Shown piece by piece: positions 8,366 to 15,630 of a stretch of 64,000 nt of DNA (positions within the stretch are counted from its first letter, which is position 1; each line of letters starts with the position of its first letter). The notes under the pieces are model-generated. The model was given only the letters and a program-made list of their open reading frames with translations. It ran no database searches and had not been told where the DNA came from. This DNA is from SXTU01 sp964496695. Its GTDB lineage: Bacteria; Verrucomicrobiota; Verrucomicrobiia; Limisphaerales; SXTU01. The stretch covers positions 1 through 64,000 of the forward strand of contig CAZCBE010000012.1 of assembly GCA_964496695.1 (NCBI GenBank), in the 5' to 3' direction. Both the position numbers and the translations under genes were made by a program.

Positions 8366-9556
8366 CTACGCCTCTTCAACCGCCTCGCGGATCATCTGCT
8401 TGAACTTGGGGATGCCTTCGTCGAAGGCGGCAGCAATGGGCAGGACGGGTGTGCGGGGGACGCGGCGCTTGAACTTCTTCAGGTTCTGCTCGGCCACCGG
8501 CTCGTCCATCTTGTTCGCCACCACCAGACGCGGCTTGTCCATCAGCACGGGGTCGTAAAGCTCCAGCTCCTTGAGCAGTTGCTGGTAGTCGCTCCACGGC
8601 TCGCGGCCGTCGGTGCCGGCCATGTCCAGCAGGATGACGAGGATCTTGCAGCGCGTGATGTGACGCAGGAAGGCGTGGCCCAGGCCGACATTCTCATGCG
8701 CGCCCTCGATCAGGCCGGGCACGTCGCAGATGGTGAGCCGCTTGAAGTCGGCGTATTCCATGATGCCCACCTGCGGGGTGAGCGTGGTGAAGGGGTAGGC
8801 GGCAATCTTCGGCCGGGCGCGGGAAACGGCGGTGAGGAGCGTGGACTTGCCGGCGTTCGGGTAGCCCACCAGGCCCACCTCGGCCATCATCCGCAGCTCG
8901 AAGCGGTAAAACCCCTCGCCGCCAGGCTCGCCGGGCTGCGCGAAGCGCGGGGTCTGGTTGCGGGCGGTGGCGAAGTTGCGATTGCCCATGCCGCCGCGGC
9001 CGCCCTTGCAGAGCACGAACTGCTGGCCATCGGTGGTGAGGTCGGCGACGAGTTCGGCCTCATCGGGGCCGACCACGGGCGCTTCTTCCTCTTCCGCCGC
9101 CAGGTCCACTTCCTCCGCCATCGCATCACCGGACCAGCGGAGCAGCGGGCGTTTGGAGGTGGAGAGCAGCGCGGGCTTTTCCGCCGACGCCGGGGCCGGA
9201 GCCGGGGCGGAATGGACGGGGGAAGATTCCTCGTCCTCAGGCAGTTCCTCGACGGGCGTCGGCAGCTTCCACACCAGCGTGCCGCAGGGCACCTTGATGA
9301 TGAGATCCTTGCCGGCGTGGCCGTCCATGCCCTTGCCCATGCCAAACTCGCCATCCTTGGCGATGAGGCGCGGGACGTAGAACTGGCCGATGAGGTTGTT
9401 CAGGTCGTGGTCGGCCTGGAGGATCACGCTGCCGCCGCGGCCGCCATTGCCGCCGTCGGGCCCGCCCTTGGGGCGGTAGGCCTCGCGGCAGAACGCGATG
9501 CAGCCCTTGCCACCGTGGCCGGCGCGCGCGTAGATCTTGACCTCGTCAACGAACAT
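8366..9556 (-). CDS. obg: GTPase Obg/CgtA, with an insertion in the Obg fold
   Basis: 396 aa. Obg is a ribosome-associated GTPase acting in large-subunit assembly and stress control. The glycine-rich Obg fold is at residues 1-225 ('GGPDGGNGGRGG', 'DGHAGKDLIIKVP', 'CKGGRGGMGN'). The G domain follows: P-loop GYPNAGKST at 231-239, TT at 257-258, DVPG at 278-281 and NKMD near 355. The Obg fold is normally about 158 residues, but here a 65-75 residue acidic and Pro/Ala-rich segment (about residues 100-175) interrupts it before 'ADLTTDGQQFVLCKGG'. The gene is third in rplU-rpmA-obg, the usual bacterial order, behind a probable terminator. Confidence 0.95.
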   Translation of the reverse strand: MFVDEVKIYARAGHGGKGCIAFCREAYRPKGGPDGGNGGRGGSVILQADHDLNNLIGQFYVPRLIAKDGEFGMGKGMDGHAGKDLIIKVPCGTLVWKLPTPVEELPEDEESSPVHSAPAPAPASAEKPALLSTSKRPLLRWSGDAMAEEVDLAAEEEEAPVVGPDEAELVADLTTDGQQFVLCKGGRGGMGNRNFATARNQTPRFAQPGEPGGEGFYRFELRMMAEVGLVGYPNAGKSTLLTAVSRARPKIAAYPFTTLTPQVGIMEYADFKRLTICDVPGLIEGAHENVGLGHAFLRHITRCKILVILLDMAGTDGREPWSDYQQLLKELELYDPVLMDKPRLVVANKMDEPVAEQNLKKFKRRVPRTPVLPIAAAFDEGIPKFKQMIREAVEEA

Positions 9557-9595
9557 GATGAATGAGCGGTCGGCCGAACAATAGACTCAGAAAAC

Positions 9596-9621
9596 AAAAA
9601 AGGCGAGGCCGGAGCCTCGCC
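9596..9621 (-). terminator. Rho-independent terminator between rpmA and obg
   Basis: On the minus strand GGCGAGGC-TCCG-GCCTCGCC is followed directly by TTTTTTG. This is a strong GC stem with a U-tract, 22 bases after the rpmA stop and about 40 before the obg start. It should end or attenuate rplU-rpmA transcripts, so obg expression would depend on readthrough or its own promoter. Confidence 0.8.
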
Positions 9622-9642
9622 CGAGATGGGTGGGTGGCGGGG

Positions 9643-9927
9643 TCAGTTCTGCGCCACGGCCTCAGGGGTGGCGGCGGCGACGGGTGCGGGCACCACGTTC
9701 ACGCGGCGCTTGGCCTTCTCGAACTTGACGTGGCCGTCCACGAGGGCGAAGAGCGTCCAGTCGCGGCCGGTGCCGACGTTCTGGCCGGCGTTGAACTTCG
9801 AGCCGACCTGACGGACGATGATGCTGCCGGCGGAGACATACTCGCCACCGAACGCCTTGACGCCGCGGCGCTTCGAATTGGAATCGCGCCCGTTGCGGCT
9901 GCTGCCTTGACCTTTCTTATGTGCCAT
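9643..9927 (-). CDS. rpmA: 50S ribosomal protein L27
   Basis: 94 aa. The family signature is clear: 'MAHKKGQGSSRNGRDSNSKR' at the N-terminus, then 'GVKAFGGEYVSAGSIIVRQ' and 'GTGRDWTLFALVDGHVKFE'. The start begins directly with MAHKK, without the cleavable extension seen in Firmicutes. A good ribosome binding site (GGAAGGA) lies upstream on the minus strand. It is 41 bases downstream of rplU. A short Ala/Pro-rich tail extends past the usual L27 end. Confidence 0.97.
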   Translation of the reverse strand: MAHKKGQGSSRNGRDSNSKRRGVKAFGGEYVSAGSIIVRQVGSKFNAGQNVGTGRDWTLFALVDGHVKFEKAKRRVNVVPAPVAAATPEAVAQN

Positions 9928-9968
9928 AAAATTTTCCTTCCGGCGGGGCTGGCGGACCAGCCGCGCGC

Positions 9969-10280
9969 TTAAGCTTTGATTTCCTTGATCTTGACGACGG
10001 TGAGTTCCTGCCGATGGCCGACCGTGCGATGATAGCCCTTGCGGCGCTTCATCTTGAAGGCGATGACCTTCTCGCCGCGCTTGTGGGCGACCACGTCCGC
10101 GACGACGCTGGCCGCGGCAACCGTGGGGCTGCCAACGCTGAGCTTGCCGTCCGCGTTGACGAGCAGCACGCGGTCAAAAGTGACCGGCTGCCCGGCCTCG
10201 ACCGCAAGGCGCTCGATCTCGAGCGTGTCACCTGCGCTCACGCGATACTGCTTCCCGCCGGTTTCCAGAACTGCATACAT
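9969..10280 (-). CDS. rplU: 50S ribosomal protein L21
   Basis: 103 aa from the ATG at 10280 ('MYAVLETGGKQYRVSAGDTL'), the usual L21 start. An upstream in-frame start would add 18 residues encoded by the leader hairpin and is rejected. The 'KRRKGYHRTVGHRQELTVVKI' motif near the C-terminus is typical. It is the first gene of rplU-rpmA-(obg). The 16-base hairpin described separately lies six bases before the start codon. Confidence 0.97.
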   Translation of the reverse strand: MYAVLETGGKQYRVSAGDTLEIERLAVEAGQPVTFDRVLLVNADGKLSVGSPTVAAASVVADVVAHKRGEKVIAFKMKRRKGYHRTVGHRQELTVVKIKEIKA

Positions 10281-10286
10281 AGTTTT

Positions 10287-10302
10287 CGTCCCAAAAGGGA
10301 CG
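10287..10302 (-). promoter_or_regulatory. Perfect hairpin in the rplU leader overlapping the probable Shine-Dalgarno
   Basis: The minus-strand leader reads CGTCCC-TTTT-GGGACG, then six bases, then the rplU ATG. The stem is a perfect 6 bp with a 4-base loop. The purine-rich 3' arm (GGGACG) is the only Shine-Dalgarno-like sequence at suitable distance, so folding would hide it. This could be an autoregulatory site, but that is inference. Confidence 0.45.
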
Positions 10303-10394
10303 GGGATAGCACCAAAAATACAGCGGCCTGTCAACAGGGCATTTTTACTTTTGCGGACGCCGGGCGCTTTTGGCGCTCCTAGAACTCGCCCCGC

Positions 10395-11105
10395 TCAGCC
10401 CGGACGCACCAGGATTTCCTCCACCACCGCGCGGGCCGGGAGGTTGATGGCCAGCAGCGCGCAGTCGGCGATGTCCTCGGCCTGCATCATGCGCGCGCGG
10501 GCGGTGGCGTCGGGCACCACGGGACGCTTGTTGAGCAGTTCGGTGTCAATGTCGCCCGGGAAGATGGCGCACGCGCGGATGCCGTTGACGCGCTCCTCGG
10601 CGTTGATGCACTGGTTCAGGCCGGTCTGGCCGAACTTGGAAAGCACATAGGAGGGGCCGCTCTTCGGGCTGGCCTGCTTGCCGGCCTCGGAGACGATGTT
10701 CACGATGGTGCCGGACTTGCGGGCGCGCATCTGCGGCAGGAAGGCCTGCGCGCAGTAGTAGGAGCCGTGGAGGTTCGCGGCCATGACCGCGTGGTAATCC
10801 TCGAGGGAAAGCTCTACGAGCGAGCGGCGCGGGATGTTCGTGCCGGCGGCGTTCACGAGCACTTCCACGCCCTTGAACTTGGCCAGCACGGTCTTCGCCA
10901 TCGCGGCGACCTGCGCCACATCGCCGATGTCGCAGGGGATGACGAGGAACTGCTTCGCGTGTTTCTTCGCCCGCTTGACGGTGGCTTTGAGCGCTTCCTC
11001 GCGGCGGCCCAGGATGGCCACCTTCCAGCCTTGTGCGGCAAGTTTCAATGCGATGGCCTGGCCCACTCCGCTGCCGGCCCCGGTAACTACTGCGGTCTTG
11101 ATCAT
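10395..11105 (-). CDS. Short-chain dehydrogenase/reductase (SDR) family oxidoreductase
   Basis: 236 aa, the usual length for a classical SDR. The NAD(P)-binding motif TGAGSGVG is at residues 8-15, NAAG at about 87-90, and the catalytic Ser ('NIVSEAG') precedes 'YVLSK', the Tyr-x-x-x-Lys pair. The basic residues after the second strand ('LGRREE') hint at NADPH use. Closest in style to FabG/3-oxoacyl-ACP-reductase-like SDRs, but the substrate cannot be told. It lies on the same strand as rplU and is probably a separate unit. Confidence 0.85.
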   Translation of the reverse strand: MIKTAVVTGAGSGVGQAIALKLAAQGWKVAILGRREEALKATVKRAKKHAKQFLVIPCDIGDVAQVAAMAKTVLAKFKGVEVLVNAAGTNIPRRSLVELSLEDYHAVMAANLHGSYYCAQAFLPQMRARKSGTIVNIVSEAGKQASPKSGPSYVLSKFGQTGLNQCINAEERVNGIRACAIFPGDIDTELLNKRPVVPDATARARMMQAEDIADCALLAINLPARAVVEEILVRPG

Positions 11106-11112
11106 GCGGGCA

Positions 11113-11217
11113 TTATTTTGCCGGTTTCAGGAAATGGTCACGGAAATAACTCCACTCCGCCTCGTCCGTCACCCAGTCCGCATAGATCGCCACGCCCCGG
11201 TAGTGCGTCGGCAACGG
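11113..11217 (-). pseudogene. Detached C-terminal end of the GH18-like protein, beyond an in-frame TAG
   Basis: After the TAG at 11218-11220 the same reading frame stays open for 34 codons to a TAA at 11113-11115. The translation includes 'HYRGVAIYADWVTD' and 'EWSYFRDHFLKPAK'. This reads as a last TIM-barrel strand and helix ('GVAIY.dW') rather than random sequence. The simplest reading is a recent nonsense mutation, or a sequencing error, in an otherwise intact gene. Confidence 0.6.
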
Positions 11218-12132
11218 CTAGCGGCTCAGCCCGCGATGGATTCCGCGTAGGGCGGTCGCCAAGTTCTCGACTTCCGGCCGGTGGTAATCCACGTCCTTGT
11301 CTTCGTAGGTGGGCAGGCCCAGCAGAACCTCCTTGCCGCCGCTCCACGCGAGCACCTCGACGGTCCAGTCCGCCATGAGTCGCTCGTAGAGCTTGGGCTT
11401 GCCGAGGGCCGTGTCATACATCATCACCGCGAGCTGATCGCAGCGCGCGGCCACCTGCCGGAAGTAGGCCTCGTCCCAATGCACGTCCTCCACCGGCTGC
11501 CACCGTGTCGGCGGCGGATAGGCGGCGACCGAGAGCACCGCCTTGGGCGGCAGCGCGCGGCGGACGTCTTCGAGCAGCTTGAGGAAGTCACCATCCCCGC
11601 TGGTCAGCGGTTCGACATTGAGCTGCACCCCGGCGAAGCGCGGGTGCGCGGCGAGCAGTTGCCGGATGGCATTTGCGAACGCGGCGCGCCAACGTGCGTC
11701 CCGGGCCCGGACGTTGCCGCCATTCGGCCCGCCAATCCAAGGCAGGACGCGCACTCCGGGCAGCGCATCGAGAAAGCGTTCCGTCTGCTGCGCATCAATG
11801 GCGGGCAGGCTCCCGTCCACCTCCACCGGGCACAAATGCGGAAACACGTCCGTGATGCGATGCTGCTGGAGCCGAACGGCGAGCAGGCGCAACGACTCCG
11901 GCGAACGATAGTGCTCGAACTGGTTGGTCTTGCCGTTCTTGGTAAACCACACGTCCGCTCCGAGCCAGCCATGCGCGAGCCACAGGCCGTTCTGGCCTCG
12001 GTCATGTCGTCCGTCGCGCAGATCCAGGCCGGGTGTCCAGGCCCAGTATCCCAATGGCACCAGCAGGACGAGGAACAGGCCAGGCACCAGCGTGCGCCAC
12101 GGCGGTTGTTTGAGGGTGTGCCACCAGTTCAT
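11218..12132 (-). CDS. Membrane-anchored GH18-like TIM-barrel protein, truncated by TAG
   Basis: 304 aa from the ATG at 12132, which precedes one hydrophobic anchor or signal ('LVPGLFLVLLVPLGYWAW', about residues 17-34). The rest looks like a chitinase-type TIM barrel: 'ITDVFPHLCPV', 'VRVLPWIGG', 'RFAGVQLNVEPL' (in the place of the DGxDxDxE strand), 'VLSVAAYPPP', 'DQLAVMMYDTAL' and 'KEVLLGLPTYED'. The catalytic acid of GH18 is probably represented by the E of 'NVEP', but the full motif is not conserved, so the activity is uncertain. The stop TAG removes what appears to be the last barrel strand (see 11113-11217). Confidence 0.6.
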   Translation of the reverse strand: MNWWHTLKQPPWRTLVPGLFLVLLVPLGYWAWTPGLDLRDGRHDRGQNGLWLAHGWLGADVWFTKNGKTNQFEHYRSPESLRLLAVRLQQHRITDVFPHLCPVEVDGSLPAIDAQQTERFLDALPGVRVLPWIGGPNGGNVRARDARWRAAFANAIRQLLAAHPRFAGVQLNVEPLTSGDGDFLKLLEDVRRALPPKAVLSVAAYPPPTRWQPVEDVHWDEAYFRQVAARCDQLAVMMYDTALGKPKLYERLMADWTVEVLAWSGGKEVLLGLPTYEDKDVDYHRPEVENLATALRGIHRGLSR

Positions 12133-12208
12133 GCGGTGTTGGCGGATGGCGGAACCCTCGTTCAACCCCCGACCGGCATCAAGCCGCGAAACGATGCGGC
12201 ATGGTTCC

Positions 12209-12317
12209 GGGGCGCGGGTCTGTAACCCGCAGCGATTTCCGAGGCCCCCATGCGTTGGCTCTTATGAACAGCATCGGCGTAGGAACCTTGCTGCTGGTCG
12301 CAGACCCGCGCTCCGGG
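12209..12317. repeat. GCGCGGGTCTGTGACCC-type inverted repeat
   Basis: Left arm GGGGCGCGGGTCTGTAACCC and right arm GGTCGCAGACCCGCGCTCCG, about 55 bases apart. It lies between the GH18-like gene and the kinase homologue and is related to 8203-8313, 20172-20280 and 61660-61780. Each arm is itself partly palindromic (GGGTCTGTAACCC). Confidence 0.7.
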
Positions 12318-12330
12318 ACCAGCACCGCCC

Positions 12331-13206
12331 TCACTTCACATACAGCGCCTGCTGCAACTGCGCCACGAGCACATGCGTGTTCGGATAACGGTTTTCCGGG
12401 TCGCGTTCCAGGCACTTGAGGATGATGCGCTCCACGGCGATGGGGATGTCCTCGTTGAACTCGCGGGGCGGGGGGACCGTGTGCTTTTCGTCGAGCTGCT
12501 TGCGGAGCACGGCCTCGGGGGTTTCGCCGGTGAAGGGCTTGCGGAAAGTGAGCAGCTCGTAGGCGGTCACGCCAAAGGAAAAGATGTCCGCCCGCTGGTC
12601 CAGCGGCTCGTGGCGGATCTGCTCCGGGGACATGTAGGCCGGCGTGCCGGCGTTGCTGGGCATCCGCGTGGGCTTCTTCGGCAGCGGCTGCGCGAGGTCG
12701 AAATCCACCAGCCGGATGTCGCCGCTGCTGGTCACCAGCACGTTCTCCGGTTTGAAATCGAGATGGATGAATCCCTTGTCATGCATGTGCTCCAGCGCCA
12801 GCGCCATGTCAATGAGGATGTTCCCGACGAACTCGCCGAGGACAGGATCGCTGCGGGTGATGAGGTGTTTGAGGTTCGATCCCTCCACGCGCTCCAGCAG
12901 CGTGTAGTCCACGCCGTCAATCTTCCCGTGGCTGTAGAAGCCGATGATGAACTGGTGGCCATGGATTTTCTCAAGCACCTTGCAGCCGTGGAGGAACACC
13001 TTGCGCTCCGCCTTGTCCGCCATGCCGTTGCCCAGCAGCCGGCGCAGGGCGTAGGTCTTCCCCTCCTGGTCGGTCGCGGTCCAGATTTCCGCCGTGCCGC
13101 CCCGGTTGATCAATTCGTGCAGCGAATAAGGCCCGAACAGGTGCGGTGCGTTCGGGTCATGGACCGTCGGTTTCTTTTTTCTGCGGAAAAAGCCGAGTGG
13201 TGACAT
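12331..13206 (-). CDS. Serine/threonine protein kinase homologue, probable pseudokinase
   Basis: 291 aa, a single cytoplasmic kinase domain with a basic N-terminus (FFRRKKK) and no transmembrane segment. The glycine loop is 'LINRGGTAEIWTA' (33-45). The lysine of the VAIK motif is replaced by Arg (A53-L-R55), and the alpha-C Glu is not obvious in 'FLHGCKVLEKI'. The catalytic loop is H148-L-D150-F-K152-P-E-N155 and the metal site is D168-F-D rather than DFG. The activation segment ends SPEQ. The catalytic Asp, Lys and Asn remain, but the ATP-anchoring Lys is lost. It may be inactive or use a substitute lysine. It is divergent from the CPBP protease gene. Confidence 0.85.
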   Translation of the reverse strand: MSPLGFFRRKKKPTVHDPNAPHLFGPYSLHELINRGGTAEIWTATDQEGKTYALRRLLGNGMADKAERKVFLHGCKVLEKIHGHQFIIGFYSHGKIDGVDYTLLERVEGSNLKHLITRSDPVLGEFVGNILIDMALALEHMHDKGFIHLDFKPENVLVTSSGDIRLVDFDLAQPLPKKPTRMPSNAGTPAYMSPEQIRHEPLDQRADIFSFGVTAYELLTFRKPFTGETPEAVLRKQLDEKHTVPPPREFNEDIPIAVERIILKCLERDPENRYPNTHVLVAQLQQALYVK

Positions 13207-13294
13207 TGCTTGGTTGCCCGGATGCTAAATCTTTGGCTGACCCTTAGGACGTTACCTAGGCCGAATCGGTTACGCGACCCAAGGCCCGTAGCCG

Positions 13295-14302
13295 ATGCCG
13301 TGCCAGTCCAGCATGGGACGAGAGGCAGAATATCCGCTTGGCGATGCTTTCGCAAGGCCGCTTAATCCGCGCGTGCGCGCCGCCGGAATCCTTTTTGCCT
13401 ACCTGGCCGGCGCGTTGCTCATCGCCGCGCTGGCGGCTCCGTGGGCGTATCATCTGGGCCAGTGGGCGGCGGGTGAGGCCGGTTTCCTCAAGGGTCTTGG
13501 CACCCAGCCGTTCCACCGCTACCTGAACCGCTGCCTGCTGCTCACGGCGCTCATCGGCCTGTGGCCGCTGGCCCGGGCGTTCTCGCTCACGAACCGGCGA
13601 TCTCTGGGCCTGGCCTGGCCCGCCGGGAGCGGGCGGATGCTCGGCCTCGGGCTGGCGGCCGGCTTTGGCTCGCTGCTCGCCGCCGCCCTGCTGATGGCCA
13701 TGGCCGGCGTGCGGAGCTTCAACTTCAGCCACACGCCCGCCGTCCTGCTCGAACTGATCCTCAACGCCACCTTGTCCGCCGCCGCCGTGGCGCTGCTGGA
13801 GGAACTCTTCTTTCGCGGGGTCGTCTTCGGCGCGTTGCGTCAGTCAATGAAGCTCCCGGCGGCCATCGTGATCAGCAGCCTGATTTATTCCGCGCTGCAC
13901 TTCCTCGCCCGGGTCGAGCACACCGGCCCGGTGGAGTGGCACTCCGGTTTTGCGTTGCTGCCACGCATGCTGCGCGGAATTGCCGCACCGGAAAATCTCG
14001 CCCCCGCCGGCCTGACCCTCGCCGTGGGCGGGGCGGTGCTGGCGCTGGCGTATCACCGGACCGGCACCTTGTGGTTCGCCATCGGCCTGCATGCCGGCTG
14101 GGTCTTCTGGCTGAAAGTCTTCAAGACCGTGACGACGCCGGGGGCGGCGGCGGGCGGCGCCTTCTGGGGCACGGACAAGCTGCTGGACGGCTGGCTGGCC
14201 TGCGGGGTCATGCTCGTCCTGCTCGTGGGAGTTGCGTGGTCGCGGTGGCTCGGGCAGGCTCCCGCCGCCCTTGATGAACCCGCTCCCGGCCAACGCCCGT
14301 GA
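13295..14302 (+). CDS. CPBP family intramembrane metalloprotease
   Basis: 335 aa, or 329 from the ATG at 13313. About seven hydrophobic segments. The family motifs are present: EE-x-x-F-R ('EELFFRGVVFG'), F/H in 'SLIYSALHFL', and the third histidine in 'IGLHAGWVFW'. CPBP (CAAX protease and bacteriocin-processing) enzymes cleave within membranes, but their bacterial substrates are mostly unknown. The stop at 14302 overlaps the start of comF at 14274 by 29 bases, so the two are probably co-translated. Confidence 0.85.
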   Translation: MPCQSSMGREAEYPLGDAFARPLNPRVRAAGILFAYLAGALLIAALAAPWAYHLGQWAAGEAGFLKGLGTQPFHRYLNRCLLLTALIGLWPLARAFSLTNRRSLGLAWPAGSGRMLGLGLAAGFGSLLAAALLMAMAGVRSFNFSHTPAVLLELILNATLSAAAVALLEELFFRGVVFGALRQSMKLPAAIVISSLIYSALHFLARVEHTGPVEWHSGFALLPRMLRGIAAPENLAPAGLTLAVGGAVLALAYHRTGTLWFAIGLHAGWVFWLKVFKTVTTPGAAAGGAFWGTDKLLDGWLACGVMLVLLVGVAWSRWLGQAPAALDEPAPGQRP

Positions 14303-15017
14303 CTGGCTCGACGCCGGGCTGGCCTATCTCTTCCCGCCGGTCTGCCAGCTCTGCCGCGAACAGCGCGCCACCCCCGCCGAGGGCTACGTCTGTCCGGCTT
14401 GCGCGCAGCAGGTGCGGCTCATCGTGCCACCGTGCTGCGACCGCTGCGGCCTGCCGTATCCGGGTGACATCACCACCGCCTTCGAGTGCGCAAACTGCCG
14501 CGATCTCGACCTGCACTTCCGCTGGGCTCGCGCGTCAGTGGTGGCCAACGATTTCCTGCGCGGGGTCATTCACCGCTACAAATACCAGCGTGAGCTGTGG
14601 TTCGAGCCGTTTCTCACGGAATTGCTGGTGCGCCAGGCGTTGCCCGCGCTGCGCGAAGAGAAACCTGCCGGCATCGTCCCGGTGCCGCTGCATCCGGTGA
14701 AGCAGCGGGAACGCGAGTTCAACCAGGCCGAACGCCTCGCGAAGCCGCTCGCGGCAGCACTGGGCATCCCGGTGAGGACGGACCTGGTGAAGCGGGTCCA
14801 GCCCACCCGCACCCAGACCCAGCTCGACAAGCACGCCCGCGCCGACAACGTCCGTCGTGCCTTCGCCCCGGTGCGCCCGAAGTCCCTGCACGGCGAACGC
14901 TTCGTGGTCCTCGATGACGTCCTCACCACCGGGGCCACCACGAGCGCGGTCGCGCGTGTCCTGCGTGAGAACGGCGCCGGCGACGTGCTGGTCTGGACGC
15001 TGGCGCGGGGATTGTGA
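14274..15017 (+). CDS. ComF family phosphoribosyltransferase-like protein
   Basis: 247 aa. The N-terminal zinc-ribbon has four Cys pairs: CQLC, CPAC, CDRC and CANC within the first 85 residues. The PRPP-binding loop 'VVLDDVLTTGATTS' is near the C-terminus. ComF is associated with DNA uptake in competent bacteria, but homologues are widespread without known competence genes, and none is seen here. The ATG at 14274 gives the usual length. An upstream in-frame start would add 14 residues with no family similarity. Confidence 0.88.
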   Translation: MNPLPANARDWLDAGLAYLFPPVCQLCREQRATPAEGYVCPACAQQVRLIVPPCCDRCGLPYPGDITTAFECANCRDLDLHFRWARASVVANDFLRGVIHRYKYQRELWFEPFLTELLVRQALPALREEKPAGIVPVPLHPVKQREREFNQAERLAKPLAAALGIPVRTDLVKRVQPTRTQTQLDKHARADNVRRAFAPVRPKSLHGERFVVLDDVLTTGATTSAVARVLRENGAGDVLVWTLARGL

Positions 15018-15044
15018 TGACAATCACCAGAATGGTTCTCCGCT

Positions 15045-15269
15045 GTTTTCAGCCCGAACTCCGAAGTCGGAATGGGTAGCACAGGCTACCAGCCTGTGCC
15101 GTCCGGCCACTGGCCGGACGGAACGGCGGGACGGCCACCTTTAACTTGATGCTCCAAACCAGTTTGCCCGTCGTCGGCATTCCGAGCGGCTGGTAGCCGC
15201 TCGGCACAGGCTGGTAGCCTGTGCCACCCATCGAATTCGTGACCCGCTGCTTCGGAGTTCGGGTTCAGT
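15045..15269. repeat. Composite palindrome bracketed by TTCAGCCCGAACTCCGAAG modules
   Basis: Part of the 15018-15630 gap, which has no gene. A module at about 15046-15064 and its inverted copy at 15250-15268 enclose two sets of palindromes: GCACAGGCTACCAGCCTGTG with CCGGCCACTGGCCGG (15074-15120), and GAGCGGCTGGTAGCCGCTC with CACAGGCTGGTAGCCTGTG (15183-15228). The stretch between (about 15120-15180) matches 21255-21310 in reverse orientation. Confidence 0.75.
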
Positions 15270-15283
15270 GGAATGGGTGAGAG

Positions 15284-15470
15284 AAGCTCCAAATCCCAAG
15301 TTCCAAATTTCCAAGCAGCTCCAAACTCCAAACTTCAAAGGGAGGCGGCGCACGGCACAGGGGCCAAGGGCCGAACCAGGGCGGAAGCGCTGGCGGCGTG
15401 GCACGCTGAACCATTGGAATTTGGGCTTTGGAGTTTCTTTGGAGCTTGGGACTTGGTGCTTGGAATTTCC
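15284..15470. repeat. Heptamer inverted repeat, CCAAATT/TTGGAAT type
   Basis: The left arm (15284-15346) is an array of degenerate heptamers such as CCAAGTT and CCAAATT. The right arm (15413-15470) is its inverted partner (TTGGAAT, TTGGAGT). The loop is about 65 bases. The left arm is close to that at 53505-53570. From 15480 to 15615 further palindromic material follows, including CGGCTTGCCGCCGCCG, related to 8119. No gene is credible here. Confidence 0.75.
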
Positions 15471-15630
15471 CGGCCCGCCTCCCTGTTCCGCCGAAAACAG
15501 CGAAGAGTCACAAGCATCGGCTGAACCCGTGCCGCGGCTTGCCGCCGCCGACCGTGGGGCGCAGCAGCACGAACCCGCTTCGAGCATTCCATCCACAGCA
15601 CGGTGGCTGCAAGCCACCGGCACGGGACAC

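Noticed and set aside
7751..9565. 604-codon plus-strand open frame
   Set aside because: Runs through intergenic palindromes and then antisense to obg.
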